Origin: Xestospongia bergquistia | Taxonomy: Eukaryota; Porifera; Demospongiae; Haplosclerida; Petrosiidae | DNA: 64,000 bases | Assembly (NCBI GenBank): GCA_963965975.1 | Contig: OZ014422.1 | Span: 3,743,155-3,807,154 of the forward strand | Reading direction: 5' to 3' | In this document: piece by piece, positions 23,903-38,041 of the stretch | How the letters are laid out: the number at the start of each line of letters is the position of its first letter | Position numbering within the stretch: position 1 is the first letter of the stretch | Made by a program: the position numbers and the translations under genes | The notes under the pieces: generated by a model | What the model saw: the letters and a program-made list of their open reading frames with translations, nothing else | Told to the model about the DNA's origin: nothing | Databases searched by the model: none

Positions 23903-26444
23903 GTAAGTGTACTATCATATTGATATACAGTGTAATCTCTCTTTACATGATACCTTGCAACCTGTGTTCATAGTGTGAAAGTATCTTCTTTAAACTTTTA
24001 CCAACAAAATTGTACATGTGCATTACTGTGCTATAGCGAAATTAATTCAATGGTCACCAAACAGTTTCCAAATGAAATTTGTGTACCCTTCTAAACTGCA
24101 TTGGGCAGGTCAATTCTTTACTTAGGTTCACTCAGATTATCAGTTTCAAAAACTGATAAGGAAAACACCTATGAATCATTTTTGTTTTGCTATAATTACT
24201 TTGTTTGTGTTTATAACTTTTATATTTCACCTTTTGTTTCTAAAAGTCTCTATTACTTCATGCTGTAAGTCATCTTCATTAATTTATTATCACTATAGTC
24301 ACACATAATTCCATTCCTTACATCCTACTAATGATTGGTGTAGTATCTCCGTCTAGCACGACTGACTACCTTAGGTCTTTCACTGAATTGAATATCTTTA
24401 ATCTCTGAACAACAATGGCAGAATACAAAATATACATATATATATACAGAAATGTATCAATGACGTCACAAATCATTACAAATAATTACAATGCATAGAT
24501 AACACAACATAATAAGTCTCAATATACTACAATTGGTTACTGCTTTTGATCACAACTTTGGCTTTCTAACTTATAATCAGGTCTCCTTTACACAATACTT
24601 TCTAACTTATAATGAGGTCTCCTTTACACAATACTTTCTAACTTATAATGAGGTCTCCTTTACACAATAATTATCGATCAATGTATCACAGATTTCTAGC
24701 TGGGTGTGATTATTACATGTACTAAATGCCATATATTCCTACTCAGAATTGTCCAAATGTACAGTATGCATTGTGCAGTAATTGAATGTTATTGGACTGT
24801 TCACAGCTTTTTTTTAACTACTGTGATTTTCAAATTTTGAAAAATCTTAACAAATTTACTGCGGTGATTTTTGGTTGCAGATTTGCATTTTAATATCTAT
24901 ACATAAAAGGTTGTAAATATGCAACTTTTGTCTCTAAGGTTAATTTATAGTGTACTTTAAGAGTGGTTCCACTGTAGTGGTATCAATATAATGTGATTGT
25001 AGTTAATTATTACGTTATTAGTTTTTCTCTAAATCTCTACAGTCTGTTCGTGTTCACTTTGCTGCTGGAAATTAGTAGTGGGTGTAAGTACCACATACCA
25101 CAGATCAGAAGTTAAATACTTGTGGTGTTATTCTTATATCACATGAAAATAAAAGCCCATGTGTCCGTGTGTAAAGAGTTGATTTTCTTTTCTTGTAAGA
25201 ACAAGTTTATTAGCTACAATAGTATAGTACTTTTACCTATATCTATATGATCAGACTGTTACAGTTAGAATGTATTTCTAACCATGCTGGTTTCTCTCTT
25301 CAAATGGCAGCCATGTTATTGATTAACGAAATTCGCGAGATCACATCCTTCATGGTCAATGGCATCTCCTATACTTTACTTATGGAAAGTACAACAAAAC
25401 CTTGTTCTTGTGGTCCTATCATTATGTCAAAAGAAACGGATGATGATCAGGAGACCACTTTACTTAGAAATTTTGCATTTGGTTGAGTTATTAGAAAGTT
25501 ATGATATTTTTTACCGGCAAGGTAAACGCGAACAGACTATTGCTATACTTTGTATGTGACACAATCTGACGATACAAGACTACTATAATATTTCTAATAT
25601 ATAATATATATAGACTGTGTACTATATGGTACTATAGATATAGTGATATATCAGTTATATATTGATACACTGTCTGACCACACACCCTATAGTACATCAA
25701 ATGTGTATGTTATCTTGTTAGACAATTAGCTATACTATGAAATAAACAGATCAATTTTACGTTGTATATACTATGATTGGGAAACATTCATGTTACAACA
25801 GTTTCATGTAAAAATAATATGTTGAAAATTTTTGAACACTATTACATACCATAAATATTTCAATGTGTGATAATCTTAGTGTGCTTATTTTTTGTATATC
25901 ATCCAACATTTAAACTTTTTGTCACAATAAAACTTTCATGATCTATGACAACAACTCTTTATGATCATAATACATCAATGAATGTAAACATTACAGTATT
26001 ATCATTTAATTAACACAAGCAGATTATTTTAGACAACTACACAGTTATCACAGTACCAACATACTGTGTGTCTATGGACAGACAAAGTCAAATTAGATTA
26101 CTGTAATCAGTTTATATAAATTTTACTACTAAAGATCATTTTGATCACCTACATATATGATAGAAAATATACATAACTATAAGGTAATGAAGGATAAAAG
26201 ATCAACAGAAATATGACATACAATATTACATGGCAACTAATAAATATCATTAATTGTACACTGAGCACCTTTAATTGGGTGTGAAGCTTCTGAGTTCTAT
26301 ATACTGGTCAATTAAGACCAGTATATCGAGTACTTGTATATTTTATATGCACGAACATGTACATAATGTTAAATATGGGAACACGTTTTTAATTTTAATG
26401 CTTAATGTGTGTCTTTGAATACAATTTGTTCTTATTAATTGTAG
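23903..26444. other. Intron 2 of the ankyrin-Roc gene
   Basis: AT-rich with a 3 x 36-bp tandem repeat (24562-24669). A short open frame at 25247-25486 has no recognised domain and is not called as a gene. Confidence 0.5.
24562..24669. repeat. Tandem repeat, 3 x 36 bp
   Basis: Three head-to-tail units of CTTTCTAACTTATAAT then AGGTCTCCTTTACACAATA. The units differ at one base, so the array is young. Confidence 0.9.
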
Positions 26445-27600
26445 TATGGTTCTACTCCACTGATGACAGCTGCAGGAAATGGTCACTTAGATGTCGTTGC
26501 TTTGTTGCTTAAGCGCATGGTGTGAATATCTACCATACTGATGAGGTCTGTATATTAAGTATATATATATGTGTGTGTGTGTGTGTGTTTATTGATGTAT
26601 TCCCTACTTTAATCTCTGTTCTTTTTATTGTATGTGAAATGAACAATAATATGATATTATATATATCATATTATGAGTCCAGTCCATTTTATGTAAATTT
26701 AAAAGTGTCATCAAATGATCAGTATTCAGTTTTCTTTTCAAAACCATGTACTTCTTTTATCATTTTTTTTTAATGTCATAAACATGTTCTAATAACATCA
26801 TGTTACATTGAGCTATAAAGAGATAGAAACTGTCGTTGTTAAGTAAATAGAGGTATAGATATGTCCATTTTTTATGGTTCAAGTTTACAAATAACCCTAT
26901 TTGTAAATTTACCAAGGATTATTTTTGTTTAATATGCAAACAAATAAATGTCAAATGTATCATGGTATGTGAAATAACAATTTGAATCTATAGAGGAGCT
27001 AGATTCAATCAATAACAGATTTCCAATGTTAAGACTGTATATCTCTTGAATGCTCTTGCTAATAGCTACTTAGAATAGGCAAGGCCAAAATGGATGTTCA
27101 GTACTAGCATTCTACAATGTAGGATTAGGTTTGTGGTAGTAAAACGTAGTAAATATGTCTTACTGGAGTTGACTTAGAGGTTCTGCTTGTGCTTAGTAAA
27201 GACAGAGTTCAGTTATAGTGTGACCTTTAAATAATGTAACTAAAAGGAAACAATACAAACTAAAATGAAGTCACATTTTTCAATGTATATTTCTCTGTTT
27301 AATTTAAAGTACCATTTCTTAGGATATGCAAAGTGCTAGGAGTCTCTAATTAACAGAGAGGCCATTTTTGTGTTGATTTGAATTTTCAATAGTTCAGTTG
27401 AAATAGCATAGGCAGTCCCACTTGATGAATTAAACAGTTGTCCGAAATTAATGGTAGTAAATCAGATATCTGTATTTCTTTATATTCATTGTTTATAAGT
27501 CAATGTTTTGTTAGTTACAATCTTGTACAATTTATGTTTGCCTTGAATCTACTATTTCATATATATGTTCAGTGTATACCAATGGTGTTCCCATAAACGT

Positions 27601-30005
27601 AATACAGTGAAGCAACAACTCTTTTAATGATAAATGTGGGGATTAGACACAATATAAAGATAAGAGAGAGAGGGAGAGACAACATAGCAACAAAACCAAG
27701 AATGACCCAAAAAACAACGTAGCTATTGTCATTGGTAGATTAAGCAAGAGTTTGTTATATTAATTTACTAAACCAAGAAATCCTTTGAGTTGACTCTTAT
27801 TTTTAGAAGATAGTGCTTTTTTAATAGTTGAAATGTTAGCTACTGTAGCAAGTAATCCTTCCTTGTCACGGTACTCTACATGAAGTATCATGAACAAACA
27901 CATTAAACATAAACCAGCTTGCATTGAAGTTTCATAACACTTGAGCTTAGATAACATAAATGCTCTTTGACCAGTTAATTGTAATACTAGTATGTCATCT
28001 AAATATACAATATACACACATGGTAGACAATCTTTGTAATAAGGACTTCGTGTTCCATTGAAATATCACCAGTGCTGATGCCACACCAAATAGTAGTCTT
28101 GTGTATTGAAACAACCCACCATGAGCATTCATAATGATTAGCTTTTGAGATTGCTAATTGAAGGCTAACTGCTGGTATATACACGTATATTGTAAGTCAA
28201 GGTTAGTGAATGTTGTACCACCAGATAATGATGCAAAAATCTCATCAATACCAAGTATTACCTATGATCAGTATCACATGCACCATTTACTGCTAACCAC
28301 AAAGTCTAAGAGATTTGTCATTCTTCATAATTAGCACAATAGGTGCAGCCCATTCTGAGTAATTAATAGGTTTATGACTCCTGGGGTTTGGAGTATCTCA
28401 AATTCTTTATCAACTCCACGTTTCAAGACAAAGGGAATAGGCAAGGCTTGTAATACTTGGACTTAGCATCAGAGTGAACATGTAATTTAATGAAATCTCT
28501 AAGAATGGGTCATCCCTGAGAAAACATTCTGGGTAAGCACCCTGTCTAATGAGAGAGAGCATCTTGGGAGTAAATTAATCTGTGTTCATTTCAACTTAAT
28601 ATTGTTTAACCACTCTCTACCAAATAAACCTGTCCCTTCCCCTTTAATGAATAGTAATAATAATAACTGACATTGATCTAATGACAGCTGTAACATTAGG
28701 GATCCCATAACTTCAAGAGAATCTCCAATGTACTATTTCAGCTGCACTTTTGAGGGCTAGAGCTCCTGATTGCTGTAAAACTCGTGTTACATAGTTTCAC
28801 TTATGATGGAAACTGATGCTCTTGTATCAAGTTCCATCTCTAGGTGATGACTTTCACTGGTATTCTATAACGTTTCATGGAACCTGATTGTACTAGATGT
28901 ATCGTTAATATTTTAAGTCATCTTCTACTGACAGTTTGTCTAATCTTATGACTGATCTAGTGTAGTGTACTGTCTCTGTGCTTACTTGTGTCCTCTTTTA
29001 TAATATACATTTATCAAATGACCTTTCTTTTCACAGACATGGTAGACTGTATCTTTAAAGAATAGCTTAGAGCCATATACCAATAACAAGATCTTGTCAC
29101 TGTCCTTATTCTCTACATTTTATTAGTTTGCTCGGATGGTAGAGAATCTACTAAATTAGTGACTTGCAACACTTGATTATGTTTACTAGCTGACTCCATT
29201 CATTGGGCAATACCTAATGCCTTCTTTAGAGTAAGATCCAACTAAGAAAGAAGCCTTCATTTTATTCTGCTATCATTTACCCCATGGAATAAGCAATCAT
29301 TAACATGTCATTGAGAACTTCCTTAAAATCATAGAACTTGGCTTAGGCTGGCAATATAAACTGCTATGGATCTGCCTTGCTTATTAGTGAGTAGAACGTG
29401 AAGACTTGTATGATAATACATGACTTAGGAGAGTAATGTTACTTGATCAAGGCAACTAGATTATTGTATAGTTTGTTTCCTAGCTTGCAGGTGTAACCCA
29501 GTTGCATGATAAAGAATACATATCAGTGCCCATACAGTTAGAAAGACAGGTCTTTTCTCAAGTTTAGTCGTGATATTGTTGGATTTGAAGTATTGATGAA
29601 GCTGTTCAACATAAGTAGAAAAATCTTCACCTCTTTGATTGAAAGACTCGATTTTGCTGTGGAGTAAGATATCTCAACAGTTTTTCATCTCATTTCAGAC
29701 TTTATGTTTGTCTGGACAACTGATACTAAAAATCAATAAACAAAACCAAGCTATATATACAATACAACAACCAATCAAAATACATCTAATGAGTCTATAG
29801 CAACAGCCAATGAAATAGCTGGAATAGAGTAACTTTTTAACAGATTTTCATCTCATCGCCAAATGTAGTGTTATTGTAAACTTTATACAGTCAAACAACA
29901 ACTTTTATTGTGACAGACATGGGGAATAGACACAATACAAACATAAAAGAGAGAGACAGAACACAAGAACAGAACCATAAGATGACCTAGAAACATTCTA
30001 ATAGG
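27601..30005 (-). mobile_element. Ty3/gypsy LTR-retrotransposon remnant in intron 3 of the ankyrin-Roc gene
   Basis: Reading on the - strand: reverse transcriptase blocks RIDEIFASLSGGTTFT-like at about 28230, a VASAL-type strand at about 28085, the catalytic YIVYLDDILV at about 28000, and the connection block STIKKALSSKNKSQLKGFLG at about 27800. Upstream (28900-29700) are gag/protease-like remnants with many stops. Related ~120-bp sequences at 27601-27720 and 29884-29998 are in direct orientation and are probably LTR remnants. Frameshifts and stops are frequent. Element ends were inferred from the direct repeat only. Confidence 0.65.
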
Positions 30006-33000
30006 GCAGTCAATTAGTGGCAGTCTAGTGACTTTTAAATGAAGGTGGTGCTTTTTTGATTTAAAATCACTACCCTATTTTATAAAACCACCACCCTATT
30101 TAAGACTTTACTACCCTCTCTAAGATTTCACTAGCCTCTCTTTAATGTGACTATTTTGGCACTAATCACCTCCCATAAGGGTCAGTGTTCAGAGATAAAA
30201 TGGCCTCTAAATGATGAGATAAACATAAATATATCAGAGTAGATTCACATTTCCAGGTGTATGTAAATTGTTATATGGTTTGTAAAGAAGAACATTCTGA
30301 CTTAGTTTGACTAGCCTCCTAAGTCTTGTTTAATCACTTTAGATAATGTGTACCCCTCTAACTTGTATGTACTTGTGAGGGATTTAAAACCTTATTTTTC
30401 AAAACTATACAGGTTAAATGTTTATTACAGCTTGTTTCCTTGTTTTCTTTTCTGACTGTGCACAGTCAGTTATTAACTATTATCTTACTGATGTCTTTTA
30501 TTGCAAAATGTTTACAACGTTAGCTCATTCTTGTAGAGTACAAAGTATAGCAGTTGTATATACAGTAACATAATTTTATAAGAATGTACTAATATAAAAT
30601 GTCACATGATGTAAATAGAATGCTACATATATGAAATAGGTAAAAACATAATTTTATTATATGTTACCAGTATACTCAGTAGAATGTCTAGTATTATTAC
30701 ATAGTGTGCAATGTTCATGTACTGCTTCTTTCTGTTATTGCTACAGGATGGTTGGACTGCATTACATTTTGCAGCCTCCAAGAATCATCTAGAGATCATC
30801 AAATTGTTAACTAGTAATTGTGCTGACATCAATGTTGTCAGTAAGGTATAATATAAATTTTAAGATAACAATACACATATAATATATGATCCCTTTAATG
30901 ATTTTTTGTAATTTACTGCACCATACAAGACAACTAACTATGTTATGCACACACAATTGCTGATTACACAATTGAATACATAACAATTTACAACATGACT
31001 GCAGAAAAATTGTGGAATAAACTAATTCCTTAAAGTATGAACAGAACTAGAGTGACTCATTGCAAATACCCTACCATAAAAGATCCTTGCATGGCTAAGA
31101 TTGACAAGTGCATTTATGATCTTACTACTTAGGAGTGACCATTTCCAAGTTCAAATTTAAAACAGATTAGTAAAGACACACCCTTTTGTTTATAATGATT
31201 GCAAGTTTAGTAACAATGACAGCATAAAATAGCATTTGTTAATCTTTACATTTATGTCATAATATAAGAAAGTGGTATCATTCCATGTTTTTGTTAAAAG
31301 ATCCATTATCATGTACAAAATAAATTGCAGTAAACTTAGTTATAACAATCAAAACATTTTAACAAAGAAGGGATCAAAACTACATTGATTTTTGATATTC
31401 ACATATTATTACATGCATAGCTTATGTGATTCATTAACTGTAGCATCACTAGAGCATGTAATGTGATTTGTAGCTAATATAGGGTAACCAGTAATGCCAT
31501 GACCATGTAATTACATTACAAGGCAATAATCTCAGTATAGATGATTTGTTAAATCACATTGTGAATTTGACTGTTTATGATATGATCTATTTTTATATAG
31601 TGTGGCATATGATGTAGCATCTCCATCATCAGAATAACCAATAATATTATTTTATTGATGAGCATAAAGACAAATTTCTAAACTAAGGATGTCTTATTGT
31701 TTAAAGTTATTTTGTGCATTTTTTAATTTCTTATCCGTAATCCCATCATTTTATGGCTTTGAATGTCCTTGTTGATGTAACTTTGTTTAATTACTCAGGA
31801 TGGTAAGACACCACTTGATTTGGCTAATGAAGAAGCAGCATGCGCTTTAACTGATGAAAGTAAGTTCAATTATAAAGAAGGTTATATATATGTAGACATT
31901 GCCTTACACGTATTCAATATACAATATTGATTTGACAATGTATGTTGTAATTTTTATTATCACAATTATCTTTTCATATAGAACTACAACAACTCTTCAA
32001 AAAAGGTCTTCACAAAGGCAATGTCTATCTAAATAACATGAGACTTGTTCTTATGGGGCCACTTTGTGTTGGCAAAACATCATTTAAATCATTACTCTTC
32101 AACTGGCCTGCACCAAAAGTTCATCATAGTACAGCATTAGCAACAAGACCTGTTCATGCTATTGAGAGAGTAGCTGAAAGGAATGAAGGCAAAATTTGGG
32201 AGAGAGTTACTGGTCGTGACCTATTGAAGATGTTGTGTGATGCTATCCCTGCTCTTGAACAACAGTCAGATGATGTAAATGATTCTACTTTAGAAAAAGC
32301 AGCAACATCTACTAACTTCTCATCACAATCATCTAGTTATGTCAGTGGAAATTCATCCATGGAGATTGAAGCGATTCAAGAAAGTAATAGCTCTTCTTTT
32401 GTTAAAGAAAGTTATATCTCATCTGTTGATATATCAGAAGTTCATCCTTCTCCTAAAAGTTCAACTGGTATGCCCCTGCATGCTCTATTATTATCTTCTG
32501 ATCTTGATGTTAGGTCATCTGGGGAGACCACTACAATATCTAATGTGATTCATACAATACTAAATACAGCATCTTTGCCATCTAAAGTTACTGCCAGTCC
32601 TATAACACAGTCACAGCAAAGTATACTCTCCACTGTTCCTGAAAGCTACTCAAATGAAATAGTCAATGTTCTTGCAGAATGAAAGATTTCAGAAGACCTC
32701 CATAAAGCCACTTGGATAAACATTCTTGACAGTGGGGGTCAACCACAATTTGCTGATGTATCACGAGCATTTATTCGTGGCAACACAATTAATATCATTT
32801 GCACTAACTAAACAGAAAAGTTATCTGATAAGCCACAGTTTTTTTACTCACTAAATGGTAAATTACTCAATCAACCAAGTGAGTTACAAATGACAAACAT
32901 GCAGCTTATAGAGCATTTTGTGTGTTCCATAGCTACTTCTAAGAGCATGGCTGTTGTTGATGGCAATCAGAGCCTTTTTTTGCGACCACTTTTTATGATT

Positions 33001-35762
33001 ATAGGCACTTACTATGACAAGACGAGATTTTCACTTTTTCTTGAGTCTTTGCGCAAAAAGAATGCCCAAATACTTTCTTCATTAAGTGAATTTTGTGATT
33101 GCCTCATTTTTTATAATGAGTCATCAGAAGAGGTGATATTTCCAGTAGATAATCTTTGCAAGTTGAATCGTAACAAGATATCATCTTCTATTCGTGAACG
33201 TATTATGTCCTTTCAAAATGATGTTGCTGTTTCTGCACCTATACCAGTGAGTTGGTGTATGTTTGAATTATGTGTAAAAGAGGATGCATCACAAAATCAG
33301 CATGGAATGATCTCCTTAGAGTCTTGTTGTGAAATAGGAATTAATTTTAACATGAATCGAGACAAAGTGCTTAAGTCTGTTACATATTTACATTCAATGG
33401 CCTTGTTTCTTTATTTTCCAGCAGTCCTACCTAATGTAATTTTTACTAATCCTCAGTATCTCCTTGATATGCTTTCAGCTCTAATATGAATTTCGTTTGT
33501 TGATTCCTTTGAGGATATTTTATCAGAGTGTCAGTCTTTAGAACCAGAAACTAGGCGCATATTTTGGGAAGATGGAATTTTTGATAGCTATTTATTAAAT
33601 AAGCTTTGCCTACCTTTTGTGTCTCCATTGTTTTCTGAGGAGAAGAGTCTTAAATTGCTTCAATATCTTTGTATTATTGCTCCTATTTTCTCATCTAACC
33701 CTCTCAAAAAATATTTCATGCCAGTTGTTCTACCACCTCATCAGATGACAGACAAACATATTGCAATTTTCAAAGCAACTTGTGATCTTATGATAGTTGC
33801 ATTTAAAACCAAAGTAGTCCCTCAGGTGAGATATGCACATGTATGCCCTAGAATTGTAGGTATATAATTCTCATATATATAATTGTTACTGCTGTGTTAC
33901 ATGTTATGTATGTTTTGTCATTTCCAGTAATACATACATCTCTTGTCTAGATTACATAATGTAAATAAAGCAAGATTTACCTAGTTTACAATAACACTTC
34001 ATCATTTTTAGGGCATGTTTACTGCTTTAGTGGTTACAATTCTTTCCAGACAGGGTAAGCCACAATTTTTTATTGCTAGTCGATCACCTACTTTCCCAAG
34101 ACAGCTTTGTTATGCTGTTTTACTTTATTCTGAAGATCTGTTTGGATCAGTACTACTAGTTGATTGATTCTATTGGCTAGAGATCTATTATAATGGACTA
34201 AGTGAAAATTGCTTTCAACTTCATTATATTATTTGTGAAGCTATATCAACACGTGCTGAGATATTAGGTTATGATAAAGAGGCCGTTATTGCTGAAATTA
34301 CTGTACCTTGCCAACAAAAACATCTTCTAAGAGTTCATGATAACAAGTTACATCCAGTTGTTTTGTCAGCAAACAAAGATCCTCCAGTCATAAGGTGCAG
34401 TGTTGAAAAGGAGCTCCCTACTTTAAGATTAACTGACAAACAACAAACATGTTGGCTAATTGGTCACCTTAAAAGTAAAGTATGGTATAGTAATTTATTG
34501 AGCTTTTTTTAAACAGAGTCTATGTGTACTTCAAGGAAAGCAACAGAAAGAGGTAGGATTATGCTAAGACCAAGCTGAGACTACATTCATTGGTAAAACT
34601 TTTACACACTTGTAGGTCAACCTAACTTAGAGAAGAGTGATAAAGAAGATAAATTAGGCAGGCTAATAGATAATTGTTTTATGTATGTACACCATTTTCT
34701 GCATTATTTATTTGTATGGATAGTTTGTGAATGTTTTGTATATTTCTAAAAGATGAATTAGCTGTTATTTCAGTCTCCTCTACTATACCAAATGGACCAC
34801 TAGGTAATGGTGCAATAAAAACACTGACTTATAGATATTTATGTAATAGATGAGTGTCACCTGTCTGCACTTGTAAAGCATGTCAAAGAGGTTGATGACT
34901 GGGAAATTTTGGGTATACATCTGGGTGTTAAAGATGCTGTAATAAAAGATATTAAAGTACTCAATCACTCTCAACCTGCACCATCTCATAAAGACATGTT
35001 AGTAAAGTGGTTAAAAAGTGGTTGTGCTAACAGGGGGACTTCATTGAAGCTCTAAAGGCCATTGGTAAACATCATATTGCACAAGACATACTCTCACAAA
35101 ATGGTAAAGATGTTGCAGTACTGAAACTATTACAAAACGTTTCCATGTTAATATAAGAATTTGTTAGTTATTAATAAATACACATTATGTTAGCCAGTCC
35201 ACTAGTTTCTTTTAATTACAAATCATTATATTAGCTGAAGATCAATACTTATTAAGTATTTTGCTACTTATACCTTGTAGATGATCTTGGTGCTTCTCAA
35301 ATCAATGAATGTGAAAGTATAGCTGACATTTCAATAACTATTGGTAAGATTTAAGGTTTCTCATAAAAGTTTTGTTTACATTCATTATTACACAATATAC
35401 ATAGCAAATTCTCACTTAGAGCTATTATGAAATGAACCCAATATTAATTTTATTTAACATTTTCTTTATCTACTATGTAGGTAACAAGTTAGACCTCATT
35501 CATTTACTCTTTTCTATTTCACATAAGTGGAAAAAAAATAGGGGAGGCCCTCAGTATCAAAAATGGTGATTTGGAAAACTTATGTGCTGAAAAGACTGAT
35601 GATGCAGATAGACTCTCTGCTGTTGTTCAAATATGGTTTGACAAAAGAACAAGTCCACTTAAATGGAGTACTATAATAAATGCTGTTAAATTGCCACCAG
35701 TTTATGAGCATAGCAAAGCGGAAAGTATTCTGGACAAATGTCTCTTGATTAAACAAAGTTAA

Positions 35763-37557
35763 CCTTTCACAACATCAGGTTTATTTATTGCATAGTACAC
35801 GCATGTCATAAATAGTGTCATTTAATTTTATAAGCTGCTCCCTAGACTTACTCATTAGTATACTTTCCTGAGTTTTTAAAGAGATTGTAAAATGTTTTTA
35901 GACTAATTTTTTGTTTTTATTTCTATTTTTACTAATTTAATGCTTGGGTTGTGTACTGAGAATATGTCGTGTATTTTATTAGGTGCCATTTAAATGTATT
36001 TGCTAAATTACTTTATTATGGCTACATTATGATTTATTAGATTCAGATTATTTAATTTTTAGTGATATTTTCTTTGTTCATTCCTTTTTTTCTAATTTTC
36101 CTTTCTTTTTTATTATATTGTAATTCAAACTTTCTAACAGTTGGAGACTGCACAGCAGTCTGTCCTATAGCTTAGGAAATCACAGTGTCCTAGTTAAGGC
36201 ATAGTTAATCACTTTAGGTAATATTAATAAGTAGCCCTGTAACTCGTAAATTGATTGTTGATGCCGACTGGTCCTATCAATGACAACAGAAACTTCAACA
36301 TTCGATATTACTACAAGGATTTTTTCAAAGGTACTTTACTCGTCATATTTTATATAATTATGCTCCCTCTCAAGCACTTAAGCATTAATAAATATTCAGT
36401 ATCAATAACATATAATCAGTATATATATATACCTTAATCATCATAAACAGCTCAAAATTACAGGTGAATTTCATCTTCCAATTGCAATGCGGGCTGATTT
36501 TCTTTGAAAAACGTCTTGTATGACATTAGATTTCTCATTATCTCGTTCTTATTTGTTATAATCATCAGAATGTGCCTCAAAAATCAGATAAGTAATTGAC
36601 AATGGAAATAGTGTGTGGCAAAGAAGACGTTCATTTCTCTTAACGTAAAGGTGCTACTTGTTTTACAGCGTTCAAAGGGTACTGTTGCGCCTGTTTAGGT
36701 TGTAAACCATCTCCTATATTCGTATCATCGCATTCAAGATTGCTATAACAGCTATTTTCAAACTTATTTCGATTCACTCGTCATATTATAGTCCCACTCA
36801 AAGTTGTGTAATGCAACTGTACCAACGGACAGTATCGTGTTCTCAGCCTTACTTAACAGAAAGCATATCATAAATAACAAAATACAGAACTTAATAGACC
36901 AAAGTACAATAGACAAAAGTAAGGTAACCACACAACAAAGAAGTGCAAAGTAACTATGACAAGATCTAATTAACCCACAAGTCATTCAGTAAGACAAATA
37001 CTGATTAACAGGACATTCAGTAAGACAATCAAAAAGGGGAAGTGTTGAGTGAACTCTGTTACAGTTCTTATTTTATTCATCGCTAAAATAAACATCCATT
37101 GAAGATATGGCATCAAAGAGGTATTTCTGGACAGACAGAGGGTCTTGATCTGAGTGATGGTGAAGATGAAGTTAATGAGTACTATTTCAATTCCCAGGTA
37201 GTGATCATGAACCAGATTTAATGATTTCGAAGAGGAAGGTCCAGTAGATAAAGATAACATCAAATGCAATGATTATATTGTCATAATGTTGACCATGGTA
37301 TATCTAGTGAAGATAATGACGTCTTTTGTAGTCATAAGATGATTGGTTTACATTTTTGATTGTGCATTTATCATTCATATAATTATGACTACAGGCTGTT
37401 AGACAGCATATTCCATTACACTACAATTAGTCAACATTTAACTAAAGTCTAAAGTGAAAAAGGAATAAAAAACAGGACATTCGTTCAGCAGTGTCACAAC
37501 ATGTAACGTTTTTAATGAAGAATTCATAGTATACACAGTAACGCATGTATATAATAT
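35763..37557. other. Intergenic stretch, no gene supported
   Basis: T-rich sequence follows the end of the second Death-like domain. The open frames at 36255-37269 have no recognisable domain on either strand. Confidence 0.45.
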
Positions 37558-38041
37558 CAGGGGTGGGGCCAATTACAATCGTAATTGCAATCAATTACAA
37601 TCAATTACATTTTTTGGTGTAATCATAATTGTAATTGTAATCAACTTTCTCGAAACAGTGTAATCAGTAATCATAATTGTAATCAGACAAAGTAATTACT
37701 GTAATCACAAGTGATTACAGCAATTAAGTAGCCTTTCCAAGTAGTACATGGAACAAGTACATGTTGCCTGTGTTAATATCTGTTATTGTAAATTTATGAA
37801 ATGATGCAAAAAGAACATGTGATTAGATTGATTACGCTTTGCATATTTGCAGCTGAATGTAAAGCCTATATATGCTGTCACTGCTATACTGTAATCTGTA
37901 ATCATAATCATAATTGTGGTTCTGTAGTCATAATCATAATCATAATCATACTATTTCCCTATAATCTTAATTGTAATCACCTTGCATAATCATTGTATAA
38001 TTGTATTCATAATCATTCTCATGTAATTGACCCCAACCCTG
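37558..38041. mobile_element. MITE-like element with CAGGG terminal inverted repeats
   Basis: Starts CAGGGGTGGGGCCAATTACA and ends with the complement of CAGGGTTGGGGTCAATTACA, 18 of 20 matching. The interior is made of repeated TAATCATAATTGTAAT-type words. The 8-bp flanks (TATAATAT and CATGATAT) match at 6 of 8, which would fit an old hAT-type target duplication. No coding capacity. Confidence 0.65.

Larger units (their letters stand above)
19529..35762 (+). pseudogene. Ankyrin-Roc-COR-Death receptor-like gene, many exons, nonsense mutations
   Basis: Exons with clear splice sites: 19529-19624 (ankyrin start, QGLLQEANINAQ), 23783-23902 (YWASHKGHTDIVQYL), 26445-26545 (TPLMTAAGNGHLDVVALLL), 30747-30845 (TALHFAASKNHLEIIKLL), 31799-31859 (KTPLDLANEEA). 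The large exon 31982-33825 has a P-loop GPLCVGKTS, a G3-like LDSGGQPQF, a G4-like IIGTYYDK and a COR-like ending NPQYLLDMLSALI. Further exons follow at 34012-34474, a Death-like domain at about 34850-35097 (VDDWEILGVHLGVKD) and a second at about 35480-35762. Stops at 32680, 32808, about 33487 and about 34166 show it is dead, and the third ankyrin exon has a frame slip. This architecture fits ROCO-type innate-immune or cell-death sensors of sponges (inference). Confidence 0.7.

Noticed and set aside
24562..24669. CRISPR-like direct repeats
   Set aside because: Units are contiguous without spacers; this is a simple tandem repeat in animal DNA.
25247..25559. Two overlapping open frames of 66-79 codons
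   Set aside because: No domain, no splice context, and they lie in an intron of the ankyrin-Roc gene.
36764..37269. Hydrophobic - strand frames resembling membrane proteins
   Set aside because: Hydrophobicity comes from AT-rich composition; no conserved motif or start context.
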